Shown here piece after piece: positions 17,349 to 26,294 of a stretch of 64,000 bases of DNA (position 1 is its first letter; each line of letters starts with the position of its first letter). This DNA comes from Sphingobacteriales bacterium (GTDB lineage: Bacteria; Bacteroidota; Bacteroidia; Sphingobacteriales; Sphingobacteriaceae), in contig RDYW01000031.1 of NCBI GenBank assembly GCA_004293485.1, positions 62,001-126,000 of the forward strand, in the 5' to 3' direction. Below the pieces are notes generated by a model. That model made no database searches. It was given only the letters and a program-made list of their open reading frames with translations, and was not told where the DNA came from. The translations under genes were made by a program, and so were the position numbers.

Positions 17349-17359
17349 CCCCCCCCCCC
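17349..17359 (+). repeat. Poly-C tract (11 C) at a gene start
   Basis: Eleven consecutive C bases just upstream of the ATG at 17366, in otherwise AT-rich DNA. A tract of this length is prone to slipped-strand change in length. Confidence 0.9.
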
Positions 17360-17365
17360 ACCACC

Positions 17366-18451
17366 ATGAAAAATAAATTTAAACACGTATTCACTTTTGT
17401 ATTTGTAGCACACTTTGCGCCTTTACTGGCACAAATTGAACCCGCTATTATTGCACCCGATAAAATATGGAGTGTACAAAAAGCAAACCAATGGTATAAA
17501 AATTATGCTTGGATAAATGGAGCCAATTTTTTACCCAGTACAGCTATTAATCAATTAGAAATGTGGCAAAAAGAAACTTTTGATACCAATACTATTGATA
17601 AAGAACTAGGTTGGGCCAATAATATTGGTATAAATACCATGCGGGTTTATTTACATAGCATAGCTTGGCGGCAAGATGCTAAAGGGTTTAAAAACCGAAT
17701 AGAAACGTATCTAGGCATCGCCGAAAGGCATAATATTAAAACCATTTTTGTGTTTTTTGATGATTGTTGGAACAAGAAAGCCTATCCTGGTAAACAGCCC
17801 GAACCCAAAATAGGCATACATAACTCAGGCTGGGTACAAGACCCTGGCGACCCAAACTCAAATCAACCCGAAAATTACCCCGAACTACAAAAGTATGTAA
17901 GCGATATACTCAACCATTTTAAAACCGACCATCGTATTTTACTATGGGATTTATACAACGAACCTGGCAATTCTGGAAAGAACAAAAATTCGCTTACGCT
18001 GTTACAAAAAGTATTTGAGTGGGCTAGGGCTGTTAACCCCAAACAACCCCTTAGTGCAGGTTTATGGAACTGGGAGTTTACAGAATTTAATGCTTTTCAA
18101 GCTTTAAATTCCGACATTATTACCTACCACAACTACGAAGAACAACCTTTACATCAGCGTACTATTAACCTATTACAAACTTTTGCTAAACCATTAATAT
18201 GTACCGAGTATATGGCTAGGCCTCGTAATAGTAGGTTTTCTACTATTTTACCTATGCTTAAAAATCAAAATATTGGGGCAATAAACTGGGGCTTAGTAGC
18301 CGGAAAATCAAACACAATTTACGCTTGGGACACACCTTTGCCCCATGGCGAGCAACCTGTAGAGTGGTTCCACGATATTTTTAACCCCGATGGTACTGCT
18401 TATAGAAATGATGAAATACTTCTATTTAAAAAATTAAATAGCAAGAAATAA
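17366..18451 (+). CDS. Glycoside hydrolase, GH5/cellulase-like
   Basis: A 361-residue exported hydrolase from the ATG at 17366 (signal peptide ending near LLAQIEP). A TTG at 17333 would add 11 residues encoded partly by the poly-C tract and spoil the signal peptide, so I prefer the ATG. The (beta/alpha)8 pattern includes GINTMRVYLHSIAW, IFVFFDDCWN, the acid/base glutamate in WDLYNEPGN, and the nucleophile in ICTEYMAR. The N-terminal region WYKNYAWINGANFLPS is family-typical. These are clan GH-A features; homologues are usually annotated as cellulase or 1,4-beta-xylanase, but substrate is not certain. Next to galM it may act in beta-glycan breakdown. Confidence 0.78.
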   Translation: MKNKFKHVFTFVFVAHFAPLLAQIEPAIIAPDKIWSVQKANQWYKNYAWINGANFLPSTAINQLEMWQKETFDTNTIDKELGWANNIGINTMRVYLHSIAWRQDAKGFKNRIETYLGIAERHNIKTIFVFFDDCWNKKAYPGKQPEPKIGIHNSGWVQDPGDPNSNQPENYPELQKYVSDILNHFKTDHRILLWDLYNEPGNSGKNKNSLTLLQKVFEWARAVNPKQPLSAGLWNWEFTEFNAFQALNSDIITYHNYEEQPLHQRTINLLQTFAKPLICTEYMARPRNSRFSTILPMLKNQNIGAINWGLVAGKSNTIYAWDTPLPHGEQPVEWFHDIFNPDGTAYRNDEILLFKKLNSKK

Positions 18452-18540
18452 TTTTTTAGTTTTAAGCCAATATATAAATCTTAAAAACGTATAATTTTAG
18501 ATTAACACTTTCTTTTTACCTTACACCCCACCCACATAAA

Positions 18541-19677
18541 ATGAAAAAATTAATTGTATTAATGCCCTTACTTGTATTTTTATTGTTAGCGGCTTGTAAC
18601 AATAGGGCTAAAAAAGTAACACCAAGCCAAGTATCAACAAATTTTGATACCACCATTAATAACAAACTCGTAAAACTTTATACCATAAAAAACAATAAAA
18701 TTGAAGCCAAAATTACCAACTACGGCGGCCGGTTAGTAAGCCTAAAGGTGCCCAGTAAAAACCAAAAAATGGTAAATGTAACAGTAGGTTTTTCATCGCT
18801 ACGCGATTATATAAAATCAATCGAACCCTATTATGGTGCCACCATAGGCAGGTTTGCTAACCGTATTGCCAAAGGCAAGTTTACCTTACAAGGCAAAAGT
18901 TATACACTTTTTAATAACAATGGCCCCAATAGTTTACACGGTGGCAAAAAAGGCTTTCAGTATGTGGTATGGGATGCCCAACAACCTAACGATAGCACTT
19001 TGGTATTAAAATATGTAAGTAAAGATGGCGAAGAGGGCTTCCCAGGCAACCTACATGTTACCGTAACCTACAGCGTATGTGGTGGCCAAGGCTTAAAAAT
19101 AGCCTACCAAGCCACTACCGATAAACCAACCATAATAAACCTAACTAACCACGCTTTTTTTAACCTTAACGGCCAAGGTAAGGGCGATATATTAAAACAT
19201 TGTTTGCAAATTAATGCCGATAAATATACCCCCGTTGATAGCACCTTAATCCCTACAGGGAAATTAGAAAATGTAAAAAATACCCCATTTGATTTTTTAA
19301 ATCTTACCGAAATAGGTGCCCACATTAAAGCCCCAAACCAACAACTTATATACGGTAATGGTTACGACCATAACTATATACTTGGCCTAAAAAAACAATG
19401 GGGTTTAAACTACGCCTCAACTGCCAAAGGCGAAAAAAGCGGCATAGTGATGGATGTATATACCACCGAACCAGGCTTACAATTTTATAGCGGCAACTAT
19501 ATGGCTAGCCAAAATACACTTTCTAATGGTTCAAAAGACGCCCACCAAACTGCTTTTTGTTTAGAAACCCAGCACTTTCCTAATTCGCCCAACCAAGTTA
19601 GTTTTCCTAGTACTGTATTAAACCCAGGCGAGGTGTATAAAAGTATGTCGTTGTATAAATTTAGTGTAAAACCCTAA
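18541..19677 (+). CDS. galM: Aldose 1-epimerase (mutarotase), lipoprotein
   Basis: A 378-residue GalM-family enzyme that interconverts alpha and beta anomers of aldoses such as galactose and glucose. The N-terminus has a lipoprotein signal with lipobox LLAAC (cysteine near residue 19), so the mature enzyme is membrane-anchored in the periplasm or at the surface, unlike cytosolic GalM. The catalytic histidine lies in NLTNHAFFNLNG and the catalytic glutamate in CLETQHFPNSPN; GATIGRFANRIA and NNGPNSLHGG are family hallmarks. It follows the GH5-like gene by 89 bp. Exported GalM is common in Bacteroidota polysaccharide-use loci. Confidence 0.93.
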   Translation: MKKLIVLMPLLVFLLLAACNNRAKKVTPSQVSTNFDTTINNKLVKLYTIKNNKIEAKITNYGGRLVSLKVPSKNQKMVNVTVGFSSLRDYIKSIEPYYGATIGRFANRIAKGKFTLQGKSYTLFNNNGPNSLHGGKKGFQYVVWDAQQPNDSTLVLKYVSKDGEEGFPGNLHVTVTYSVCGGQGLKIAYQATTDKPTIINLTNHAFFNLNGQGKGDILKHCLQINADKYTPVDSTLIPTGKLENVKNTPFDFLNLTEIGAHIKAPNQQLIYGNGYDHNYILGLKKQWGLNYASTAKGEKSGIVMDVYTTEPGLQFYSGNYMASQNTLSNGSKDAHQTAFCLETQHFPNSPNQVSFPSTVLNPGEVYKSMSLYKFSVKP

Positions 19678-19698
19678 ACTGCCCGAAGCAATAAAAAT

Positions 19699-20715
19699 AT
19701 GCAAATATCCTACCGCCCTTACCAGCTTAAACTAAAACACCCCTTTACTATTTCGGGTTTTAGCCGTACCGCCACGCCTTTACTTTTGCTCGAAATTAAA
19801 TACCAAAACTACACTGGTTATGGCGAAGCTTCTATGGTGCCTTACTTGGGCGAAACTATCGAAACGGCCACCGCATTTTTAAATAAAATAGATTTAAATA
19901 GTTTTAATTTTCCTTTTAAAATGGATGAATTAATGGCCTATTTGGATGATATAGCACCCGGCCTACCTGCCATAAAAGCCGCCATTGATATTGCACTACA
20001 CGATTTAAGTGGCAAAATATTGGATATACCCTGCTATAAAATTTACGGTGCACACCTAGCACAAATGCCCCTAACAAGTTATACTTTAGGTATTGATGAA
20101 CCTGCCGTAATGCTACAAAAAGCCAACGAAGCCATAGCTTTAGGATTTAAAATATTAAAAATAAAACTGGGTAGTAACAACGATAAATTACTGATAAACA
20201 CCGTACGCCAAGTTACTAATTTACCACTTTACGTAGATGCAAACCAAGGCTGGCAAAGTAAACACGAAGGGCTAGAAATGGTAAACTGGCTGGCTAGCAA
20301 AGGCGTAGTATTGGTTGAACAACCTATGCTAAAAACCAATACTGAAGGAAACCGATACATTACCCAACACAGCCCCATACCCATTATTGCCGATGAAGCT
20401 GTACAACGCTTAGCCGATGTGGCCAAAGCTGCAGGCAGTTACCACGGTATAAATATTAAACTAATGAAAGCTGGCGGCATGTACGAAGCCCATTTAATGC
20501 TACAAAAAGCCCGACAGTTAGGGCTAAAAGTAATGATAGGTTGTATGAGCGAAACCAGCATAGCCACCCTTGCCGCCGCAGCTTTGGCTCCTTTATGCGA
20601 TTTTGTAGATTTAGACGGCCCATTTTTAACCACCAATAACCCCTACAAAACCCCATTTTTTTTACACGGTAAATATATTTTAAATAACAATGCAGGCTTA
20701 GGGCTTATTATGTAA
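19699..20715 (+). CDS. Dipeptide epimerase (L-Ala-D/L-Glu epimerase, enolase superfamily)
   Basis: A 338-residue enolase-superfamily protein of the muconate-lactonizing subgroup. The KxK catalytic motif appears in ILKIKLGSNN, metal ligands in LYVDANQGW (Asp), VLVEQPM (Glu) and PIIADEAVQ (Asp), and the second catalytic lysine in GINIKLMKAGG. The N-terminal capping domain has FTISGFSRTATPLLLLEI. Homologues recycle peptidoglycan-derived L-Ala-D-Glu to L-Ala-L-Glu; other dipeptide specificities are known, so the exact substrate is not certain. It lies 21 bp after galM. A DUF3800 remnant follows. Confidence 0.88.
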   Translation: MQISYRPYQLKLKHPFTISGFSRTATPLLLLEIKYQNYTGYGEASMVPYLGETIETATAFLNKIDLNSFNFPFKMDELMAYLDDIAPGLPAIKAAIDIALHDLSGKILDIPCYKIYGAHLAQMPLTSYTLGIDEPAVMLQKANEAIALGFKILKIKLGSNNDKLLINTVRQVTNLPLYVDANQGWQSKHEGLEMVNWLASKGVVLVEQPMLKTNTEGNRYITQHSPIPIIADEAVQRLADVAKAAGSYHGINIKLMKAGGMYEAHLMLQKARQLGLKVMIGCMSETSIATLAAAALAPLCDFVDLDGPFLTTNNPYKTPFFLHGKYILNNNAGLGLIM

Positions 20716-20797
20716 TGTTACACAAAAATGTAGGGTTAATATACATTTATACAAAGTTGTGATATTGGCTGAATACTTTCAACTAATATCAGCCTGA

Positions 20798-21022
20798 GGT
20801 ACAGGTTATATTAGTGCCGAAAGAATGAGTAAATACCACTTATCAATTAGTTTTAAAACCTCAAAAGAAAACATTAATGGTTTACAATTGGCCGATTTGC
20901 TTGCTTACCCAATTGCTCGGCACATTTTAGAACCAAAAAGGATAAACCCAGCTTATGCTATTTTTAAAGCTAAATTTTACACCGTTGCAGGTAAACGGTA
21001 CGGGCTTAAAATTTTCCCTTAA
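20798..21022 (+). pseudogene. DUF3800 protein, C-terminal remnant
   Basis: Codons from 20798 encode the last about 74 residues of a DUF3800 protein: YISAERMSKYHLSISFKT, then GLQLADLLAYPIARHIL, and the terminal RYGLKIFP, all hallmarks of that family's C-terminus. A TGA at 20795-20797 cuts the frame upstream, and no matching N-terminal part (family length about 220-250) is present. The internal ATG at 20825 gives a 65-residue ORF, but I regard it as debris rather than a gene. DUF3800 proteins are often found with phage or mobile DNA. A short hairpin (AAGCCAG...CTGGCTT) sits just past the end at about 21029-21048. Confidence 0.75.
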
Positions 21023-21243
21023 AAAACAAAGCCAGTATTACCTGGCTTCATTCAGTTTGGGTGCTCACTTGTATAATATTATTTTGTATTTCGAGTATGG
21101 CTTTAAACCAATTTATCCTTATTTTTAACGATAACTAAAATACAAACTTTTTTACTTACACATTTAATAAGGCAGCGTTCTTGCCCCTTAAAACCTTTAA
21201 AAAAGCAAATAAAAAATACCTTTAAATTACCACTATGTAACTT

Positions 21244-21720
21244 TTAAAACGTAAACCTAATGCCTAAGCCAATATCGCCACTGTAAAAACCCGAGTTGGG
21301 GGAAATTTGAAATGTAGGTATCCAATCTAACGATAGGTTAATTGGAGCGTCTTTAAATTTATAATCTAAGCCCAAAACACCATTTAAACCCAAATATACA
21401 TCACCTTTAAATCCTTTGGCTTTGGCCGAGCCAATAGAACCACCACCACCATAATACCAAGTTAAACCTGCTGCACCCTTTATAGGATTATAAACTTCGT
21501 ACAAGGCAGTTAAGTTGGCGTACGAAAAGTTATCGTTACTTCTAAAGTTACCGATTAGTTCAAGCATGGCATTATTTTTTAAGCCTGTTTTAAACGAAAC
21601 ACCGTTGGCGTTGCCAAATCGTCCGCCAATAGCATTTTTGTAATTTTGTGCATTTGCATGGCTAATAGTTAGGGTTAATAGTGCCGAAACTACAAAGAGT
21701 GTAAAAGTTAATTTTTTCAT
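21244..21720 (-). CDS. Small outer-membrane beta-barrel-like protein
   Basis: A 158-residue exported protein with a clear signal peptide (MKKLTFTLFVVSALLTLTIS..ANAQ). The mature 133 residues alternate polar and hydrophobic residues in short strands (ALYEVYNPI, AGLTWYYGGGG, YLGLNGVLGLDYKF, LSLDWIPTF) and end with LGIRFTF, a typical barrel C-terminus with a terminal aromatic. It would be a small outer-membrane protein; no function can be given. It is monocistronic and transcribed towards the DUF3800 remnant. Confidence 0.75.
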   Translation of the reverse strand: MKKLTFTLFVVSALLTLTISHANAQNYKNAIGGRFGNANGVSFKTGLKNNAMLELIGNFRSNDNFSYANLTALYEVYNPIKGAAGLTWYYGGGGSIGSAKAKGFKGDVYLGLNGVLGLDYKFKDAPINLSLDWIPTFQISPNSGFYSGDIGLGIRFTF

Positions 21721-22008
21721 AATACATTATATTTAGTACACACAAATGTAAAAACATTGTTGTAAAGAATATATTTTTTAAACTACATTGGTTTTGTTAA
21801 TTATATACCTTTACCACTCAAATGTAATTCACTAGCCAAGCTAAGTATAATTAAATTACAATGCCTACCAGTTAATATTTACATTTGTGTTTACAAAATA
21901 ATAGCTAACAACAAACTAAATATCTTATATAAAATTTATTTATACTAATATTTGAACCATATTTTTACAATATAAAATTAGCATCAAACATCACACAAAA
22001 ACCAACTA

Positions 22009-22791
22009 GTGAATATATTAGATAAAATAGTAGCCCGTAAAGCACAAGAAGTAGCCCAAGCTAAAGCAAAAACAAGCGTACAAACATTAGAAAAACAAAA
22101 ATATTTTAGCCGCGAAACCTACGCATTAAAAGCTTTTTTACTTGATGCTACTAAAACAGGTATTATTGCCGAGTATAAGCGAAAATCTCCCTCCAAGGGG
22201 ATAATAAACAATTTTTCGACTGTTGAGGAAGTAACCACAGGCTATGCCAAAGCTGGCGCATCGGCTTTATCGGTTTTAACCGATATTGATTTTTTTATGG
22301 GTAACCCCGATGATGTGCTATCTGCTAGGGCTGTAAATAATATACCTATATTAAGGAAAGAGTTTATTATTGATGAATACCAAATTATTGAAGCCAAGGC
22401 TTTAGGTGCCGATATTATTTTATTAATAGCCGCCATATTAACGCCACAGCAAATTACGCAATTCGCTAAACTAGCCCAAAGTTTAGGCCTAAGCACCTTG
22501 TTAGAGGTACACGACCGTGTAGAGCTTGAGCGAAATTGTAACCCATACCTTGATGTAATAGGCGTTAACAACCGTAATCTTAAAGATTTTTCGGTAAGTG
22601 TAAATACCAGCCTAAAGCTTGCGCCACATATTCCCAAAGAGTTTTTAAAAATATCAGAAAGTGCCATTAGCGATTTCGAAACTATTAATTTACTTAAAAA
22701 GGCTGGATTTAATGGGTTTTTAATTGGCGAAAACTTTATGAAAACCCAAAACCCTGGTAAAGCAATGCAAGATTTTGTAGCTTCGTTTTAG
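22009..22791 (+). CDS. trpC: Indole-3-glycerol phosphate synthase
   Basis: A 260-residue (beta/alpha)8 enzyme that cyclises 1-(2-carboxyphenylamino)-deoxyribulose 5-phosphate to indole-3-glycerol phosphate in tryptophan synthesis. IIAEYKRKSPSKG carries the catalytic lysine, followed by ALSVLTDIDFFMG, LRKEFIIDEYQI, ADIILLIAAIL, and VIGVNNRNLKDFSV, with ISESAI near the phosphate site. The start is GTG. Length is normal. No other trp gene is in the window, so it is detached from any tryptophan operon here. No leader peptide or attenuator is evident in the 288 bp upstream, which also contains the promoter of the divergent beta-barrel gene. Confidence 0.95.
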   Translation: MNILDKIVARKAQEVAQAKAKTSVQTLEKQKYFSRETYALKAFLLDATKTGIIAEYKRKSPSKGIINNFSTVEEVTTGYAKAGASALSVLTDIDFFMGNPDDVLSARAVNNIPILRKEFIIDEYQIIEAKALGADIILLIAAILTPQQITQFAKLAQSLGLSTLLEVHDRVELERNCNPYLDVIGVNNRNLKDFSVSVNTSLKLAPHIPKEFLKISESAISDFETINLLKKAGFNGFLIGENFMKTQNPGKAMQDFVASF

Positions 22792-22893
22792 GCCTTTTTG
22801 CAACCATTAATTTTACTTTACTATAAATTATATCGGCAAAGCCCTATTTTGAATAAGTATAAATAAATACTATTTTGCGTTTTTAATTAATAC

Positions 22894-23109
22894 ATGAAAC
22901 TATCGCAGTTAAAAATAGGCCAAACAGGTATTATCAAAGAATTTACCGATTTGGCCATGTCGGTAAAGTTAATGGAAATGGGCTGTTTGCCAGGCGAACA
23001 AATTAAACTTAACCGTGTAGCCCCTTTGGGTTGCCCTATAGCCGTTTCGGTGGCGGGCTATCAATTAAGCTTGCGCAAAAGAGAAGCTGCTACCATCGAA
23101 TTATTTTAG
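22894..23109 (+). CDS. feoA: Ferrous iron transport protein A
   Basis: A 71-residue SH3-like protein of the FeoA family that is thought to regulate or scaffold FeoB at the cytoplasmic face. LSQLKIGQTGIIKEF, KLMEMGCLPGEQIKL and LGCPIAVSVAGYQLSLRKREA fit the family pattern. It starts 102 bp after trpC and 40 bp ahead of feoB, so feoA and feoB form one operon. Confidence 0.93.
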   Translation: MKLSQLKIGQTGIIKEFTDLAMSVKLMEMGCLPGEQIKLNRVAPLGCPIAVSVAGYQLSLRKREAATIELF

Positions 23110-23149
23110 CCATTGCTTACTTACATTGCCTTAAAGCCATAAAATTACT

Positions 23150-25261
23150 ATGAAAAGCAACCTTAAAGTAGCATTGTTAGGAAACCCAAATACAGGGAAA
23201 TCTACGTTGTTTAATTTGCTTACGGGGCTTAACCAAAAAATAGGAAATTTTGCTGGAGTTACGGTTGATAAAAAATCGGGTTTTTGTAAATTGCCCGATG
23301 GCCAAACAGCCGAAATTATAGATTTGCCAGGTACTTATAGCCTTTACCCCAAAAGTGCCGATGAAGGAATTGTTTTAGAAATACTTACTTATAAAGATAA
23401 TCCATCGTTCCCCGATTTAATTATCGTAGTGCTTGATGCTACCAACTTAAAACGTAATCTGTTGTTATACACCCAAATTGCCGATTTACAAATCCCCGTA
23501 ATTATTGCCCTAAACATGATTGATTTGGCCGATAAAAGTAGTATCAAAATTGATATTAACGTACTAGCCAAACGCTTAAACGTACCCATTGTAGCACTCG
23601 CCGCCCGAAAAAATATAGGCATTACCGAAATAAAAAAAGCAATACTTCACCGTTCAACTATTGCGCTTCAAAATCCTACAATTGCGGTAGAAAGCATTGC
23701 ACCCGAACTAATTGCCAAAATCGGCCTTGAGCTAAAAATTAAAAACCCTTACATAGCCTTACATACCGTACATCAACACCATAACTTAAAACACCTTAAT
23801 AAAAGCCAACATTTACTTATCGAAGACGTAAAAAAACAATATCATTTTCACGCTCAAAAAGCGCAAGCTGCCGAAACTATTGCCAGGTATAATTATATAA
23901 ACGATGTGTTGGCCGATACCGTAAAATATCCCGCCATAGCGTTAGAAGAAAATATAAGCAATAAAATAGACCACTTGCTTACCCACAAAGTATGGGGTTT
24001 GGTAATTTTTTTGGCTATTTTATCGGCCATTTTTCAATCTATTTTTTCGTGGGCAAGTTACCCAATGCAACTAATAGAAAATGCTTTTGTGGGCTTAGAA
24101 AGTATCAGCCACAGCTACTTACCTAAAGGGGCATTAACCAATTTACTGGTCGATGGGGTTTTGGCAGGCCTAAGTGGTGTATTTGTTTTTATCCCACAAA
24201 TAGCCCTATTGTTTGCCTTTATTGCAGTTTTGGAGGATACAGGTTATATGGCCAGAGTTACATTTATGATGGATAAGCTGATGCGAAAGGTAGGGCTAAA
24301 CGGAAAATCGGTAGTGCCACTTATTGGTGGCTTGGCTTGTGCCGTACCTTCAATAATGAGTACCCGCACCATCGAAAACTGGAAAAATCGTATCATCACC
24401 ATTATGGTAACGCCACTTGTAAGTTGTAGTGCTAGGCTGCCTATTTATACTTTATTAATAGCCTTGGTGGTACCCAATAAATATGTATTAGGCATTATAA
24501 ACCTGCAGGGCTTAGTATTAATGGCCATGTATGTTTTAAGTATGCTAATGGCTATTGTAGTGGCTTGGGTTATGAAAAAAATTATCAGAAGCCGCGAGCA
24601 GGGTTATTTTATTATGGAATTGCCAGTGTACCGTATGCCTCGTTGGCACAATGTGGGCATTACTATGTACGAAAGTGTAAAAAGTTTTGTTACTCAAGCG
24701 GGCAAGGTTATAATTGCTATTGCTATAATATTGTGGGTGTTGGCATCGTATGGGCCGGGTAACACTTTTAATACTATTGATAATAAATACCATAGCCTAG
24801 CATTTAAAAATATAGGTGTTGATGAAATAAATAAACAAAAAGCCGCTGAAAAACTTGAGCACTCGTATGCAGGTGTATTGGGTAAAAGCATCGAACCGGC
24901 TATTAAACCTTTGGGTTTTGATTGGAAAATTGGCATTGCTTTAATTACTTCGTTTGCTGCCCGTGAGGTTTTTGTAGGTACTATGGCTACCCTTTATTCG
25001 GTAGATGGTGATGATACCAAAACCGAACCTGTACGCCATAAAATGGCACAAGCCCGCAATGCCCAAACGGGCCAATTGGTATTTACTACGGCTACGGCAT
25101 TTTCGTTAATGATATTTTACGCCTTTGCTATGCAATGTATGAGCACAATGGCGGTAGTGTACCGCGAAACTAAAAATATAAAATGGCCTATTATACAATT
25201 TGTGTACATGTTATTATTGGCTTATGGATGTAGTTTTTTGGTGTACCAAGTTTTGAAGTAA
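23150..25261 (+). CDS. feoB: Ferrous iron transporter FeoB
   Basis: A 703-residue inner-membrane Fe(II) transporter with an N-terminal G-protein domain. The G1 loop GNPNTGKST is at residues 11-19, G3 appears as DLPGTYSL and G4 as NMIDLAD. The membrane part has the FeoB gate regions (FVFIPQIALLFAFIAVLEDTGYMARV, PLIGGLACAVPSIMSTRT, SCSARLPIYTLLIALVV) and ends with GITSF-like ALITSFAAREVFVGTMATLY. This is the usual length for the Bacteroidota type. No Fur box is obvious upstream. Its small Cys-rich partner is not downstream as in many relatives; instead a DUF1016 fragment follows, and a Cys-rich partner lies at 10857. Confidence 0.96.
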   Translation: MKSNLKVALLGNPNTGKSTLFNLLTGLNQKIGNFAGVTVDKKSGFCKLPDGQTAEIIDLPGTYSLYPKSADEGIVLEILTYKDNPSFPDLIIVVLDATNLKRNLLLYTQIADLQIPVIIALNMIDLADKSSIKIDINVLAKRLNVPIVALAARKNIGITEIKKAILHRSTIALQNPTIAVESIAPELIAKIGLELKIKNPYIALHTVHQHHNLKHLNKSQHLLIEDVKKQYHFHAQKAQAAETIARYNYINDVLADTVKYPAIALEENISNKIDHLLTHKVWGLVIFLAILSAIFQSIFSWASYPMQLIENAFVGLESISHSYLPKGALTNLLVDGVLAGLSGVFVFIPQIALLFAFIAVLEDTGYMARVTFMMDKLMRKVGLNGKSVVPLIGGLACAVPSIMSTRTIENWKNRIITIMVTPLVSCSARLPIYTLLIALVVPNKYVLGIINLQGLVLMAMYVLSMLMAIVVAWVMKKIIRSREQGYFIMELPVYRMPRWHNVGITMYESVKSFVTQAGKVIIAIAIILWVLASYGPGNTFNTIDNKYHSLAFKNIGVDEINKQKAAEKLEHSYAGVLGKSIEPAIKPLGFDWKIGIALITSFAAREVFVGTMATLYSVDGDDTKTEPVRHKMAQARNAQTGQLVFTTATAFSLMIFYAFAMQCMSTMAVVYRETKNIKWPIIQFVYMLLLAYGCSFLVYQVLK

Positions 25262-25269
25262 AATAATGA

Positions 25270-25529
25270 TATAAAGGGCAAATGGAGCTGTACTTAAAAT
25301 GGCTAGAAAATACGAAAAACAAGAAGACGAAAATAGTCCAATTGGTTTAATTCTTTGTGCCGAAAAAAGCCACGAACAAGTAGAATTGTTAGAAATGCAC
25401 AAAGACGGAATTATGGTAGCCGAATATTATACAGATTTGCCGCCAAAAAAAGAATTGGAAAAAAAACTGCATGCTTTAATAATTGAAGTAAAACATCGAT
25501 TAAAAAACAGAAAACAATTAGTTATATGA
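25270..25529 (+). pseudogene. DUF1016 (YhcG-type PDDEXK nuclease) C-terminal remnant, frameshifted
   Basis: The C-terminal end of a DUF1016 protein lies 9 bp after the feoB stop. Codons from 25270 read YKGQMELYLKWLE, then the frame must shift within the A-run near 25306-25310 to continue KYEKQEDENSPIGLILCAEK...VAEYYTDLPPKKELEKKL. These are consecutive parts of the conserved DUF1016 C-terminus, so the 76-residue ORF starting at 25299 is not a real gene but the end of a broken one. About 75% of a complete (roughly 340-residue) protein is missing. Such nucleases travel with restriction and other defence genes. Confidence 0.8.
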
Positions 25530-25619
25530 CATTTAGGCTCGAGTGCTCACTTAATTATCTATATATTATTTTTAAACGTACTATTCCCCTCCACTGCCAA
25601 TAAATAATAGCCCTTACCA

Positions 25620-26243
25620 ATGCCCGACCATAATATAAACATATTAGAAAAATATATTCCCGAAGCTGCTGCACCATGTATAGCACAATGGATAAACGAC
25701 TACAAATGCCAATTTAAGATATCGAGAAGCCGAAGCACAAAACTTGGCGATTATACCCCACCACAACAAGGAAAGGGGCATAAAATATCGGTAAACCATA
25801 ACCTTAACAAATACGCATTTTTGGTTACTACCGTACACGAATTTGCCCATTTACATACCTGGAACCAGCACCAAAATAAAGTACCACCCCACGGGGCCGA
25901 GTGGAAAGCCAATTTTAAAACCTTGATGCATCCATTTTTTGTATTAGATGTTTTTCCGCCCGATTTAAAAAAAGTAATTGTACAATATTTACAAAACCCA
26001 GCTGCCTCAAGCTGTTCGGATATAAGCCTACTAAAAGCCCTAAACCAACACAATATAAACGAACAACCAGTTTTTACCGTAGAAAGTTTACCCTTAAATA
26101 GCCTGTTCGAGTTTAAGCCTGGTAAGGTATTTAAAAAAACAGAACGCGTAAGAAAACGCTATAAGTGTATTGAGGTTTCAACAAACTTGGTATATTTATT
26201 TAGCCCATTGGCCGAGGTTAAACCGCTGAAAACTAACGAATAG
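25620..26243 (+). CDS. SprT-like zinc metalloprotease-family protein
   Basis: A 207-residue SprT-like domain protein. The zinc site is HEFAH at residues 73-77, with a third ligand likely His91 in PHGAEWK, the HG-x-x-W context typical of the family. A C-terminal segment has RVRKRYKCIEV, where many SprT proteins have a zinc ribbon; here only one cysteine of that region is obvious, so the ribbon is degenerate. Eukaryotic Spartan proteases repair DNA-protein crosslinks, but bacterial SprT-like proteins are poorly studied. The start ATG at 25620 fits the family N-terminus. Confidence 0.82.
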   Translation: MPDHNINILEKYIPEAAAPCIAQWINDYKCQFKISRSRSTKLGDYTPPQQGKGHKISVNHNLNKYAFLVTTVHEFAHLHTWNQHQNKVPPHGAEWKANFKTLMHPFFVLDVFPPDLKKVIVQYLQNPAASSCSDISLLKALNQHNINEQPVFTVESLPLNSLFEFKPGKVFKKTERVRKRYKCIEVSTNLVYLFSPLAEVKPLKTNE

Positions 26244-26294
26244 TTTTTTTAATTTTTAATTTTGAATTAAAAATTTACTTTTATATTAGCAACC

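Noticed and set aside
17333-17365. TTG start giving a longer glycosidase
   Set aside because: It adds a low-complexity stretch coded by the poly-C tract before an otherwise good signal peptide. Kept only as a possibility in the findings.
20825-21022. 65-residue frame as a real gene
   Set aside because: It is the tail of DUF3800, open further upstream than its ATG and cut by a stop.
25299-25529. 76-residue frame as a real gene
   Set aside because: It is part of a frameshifted DUF1016 C-terminus.
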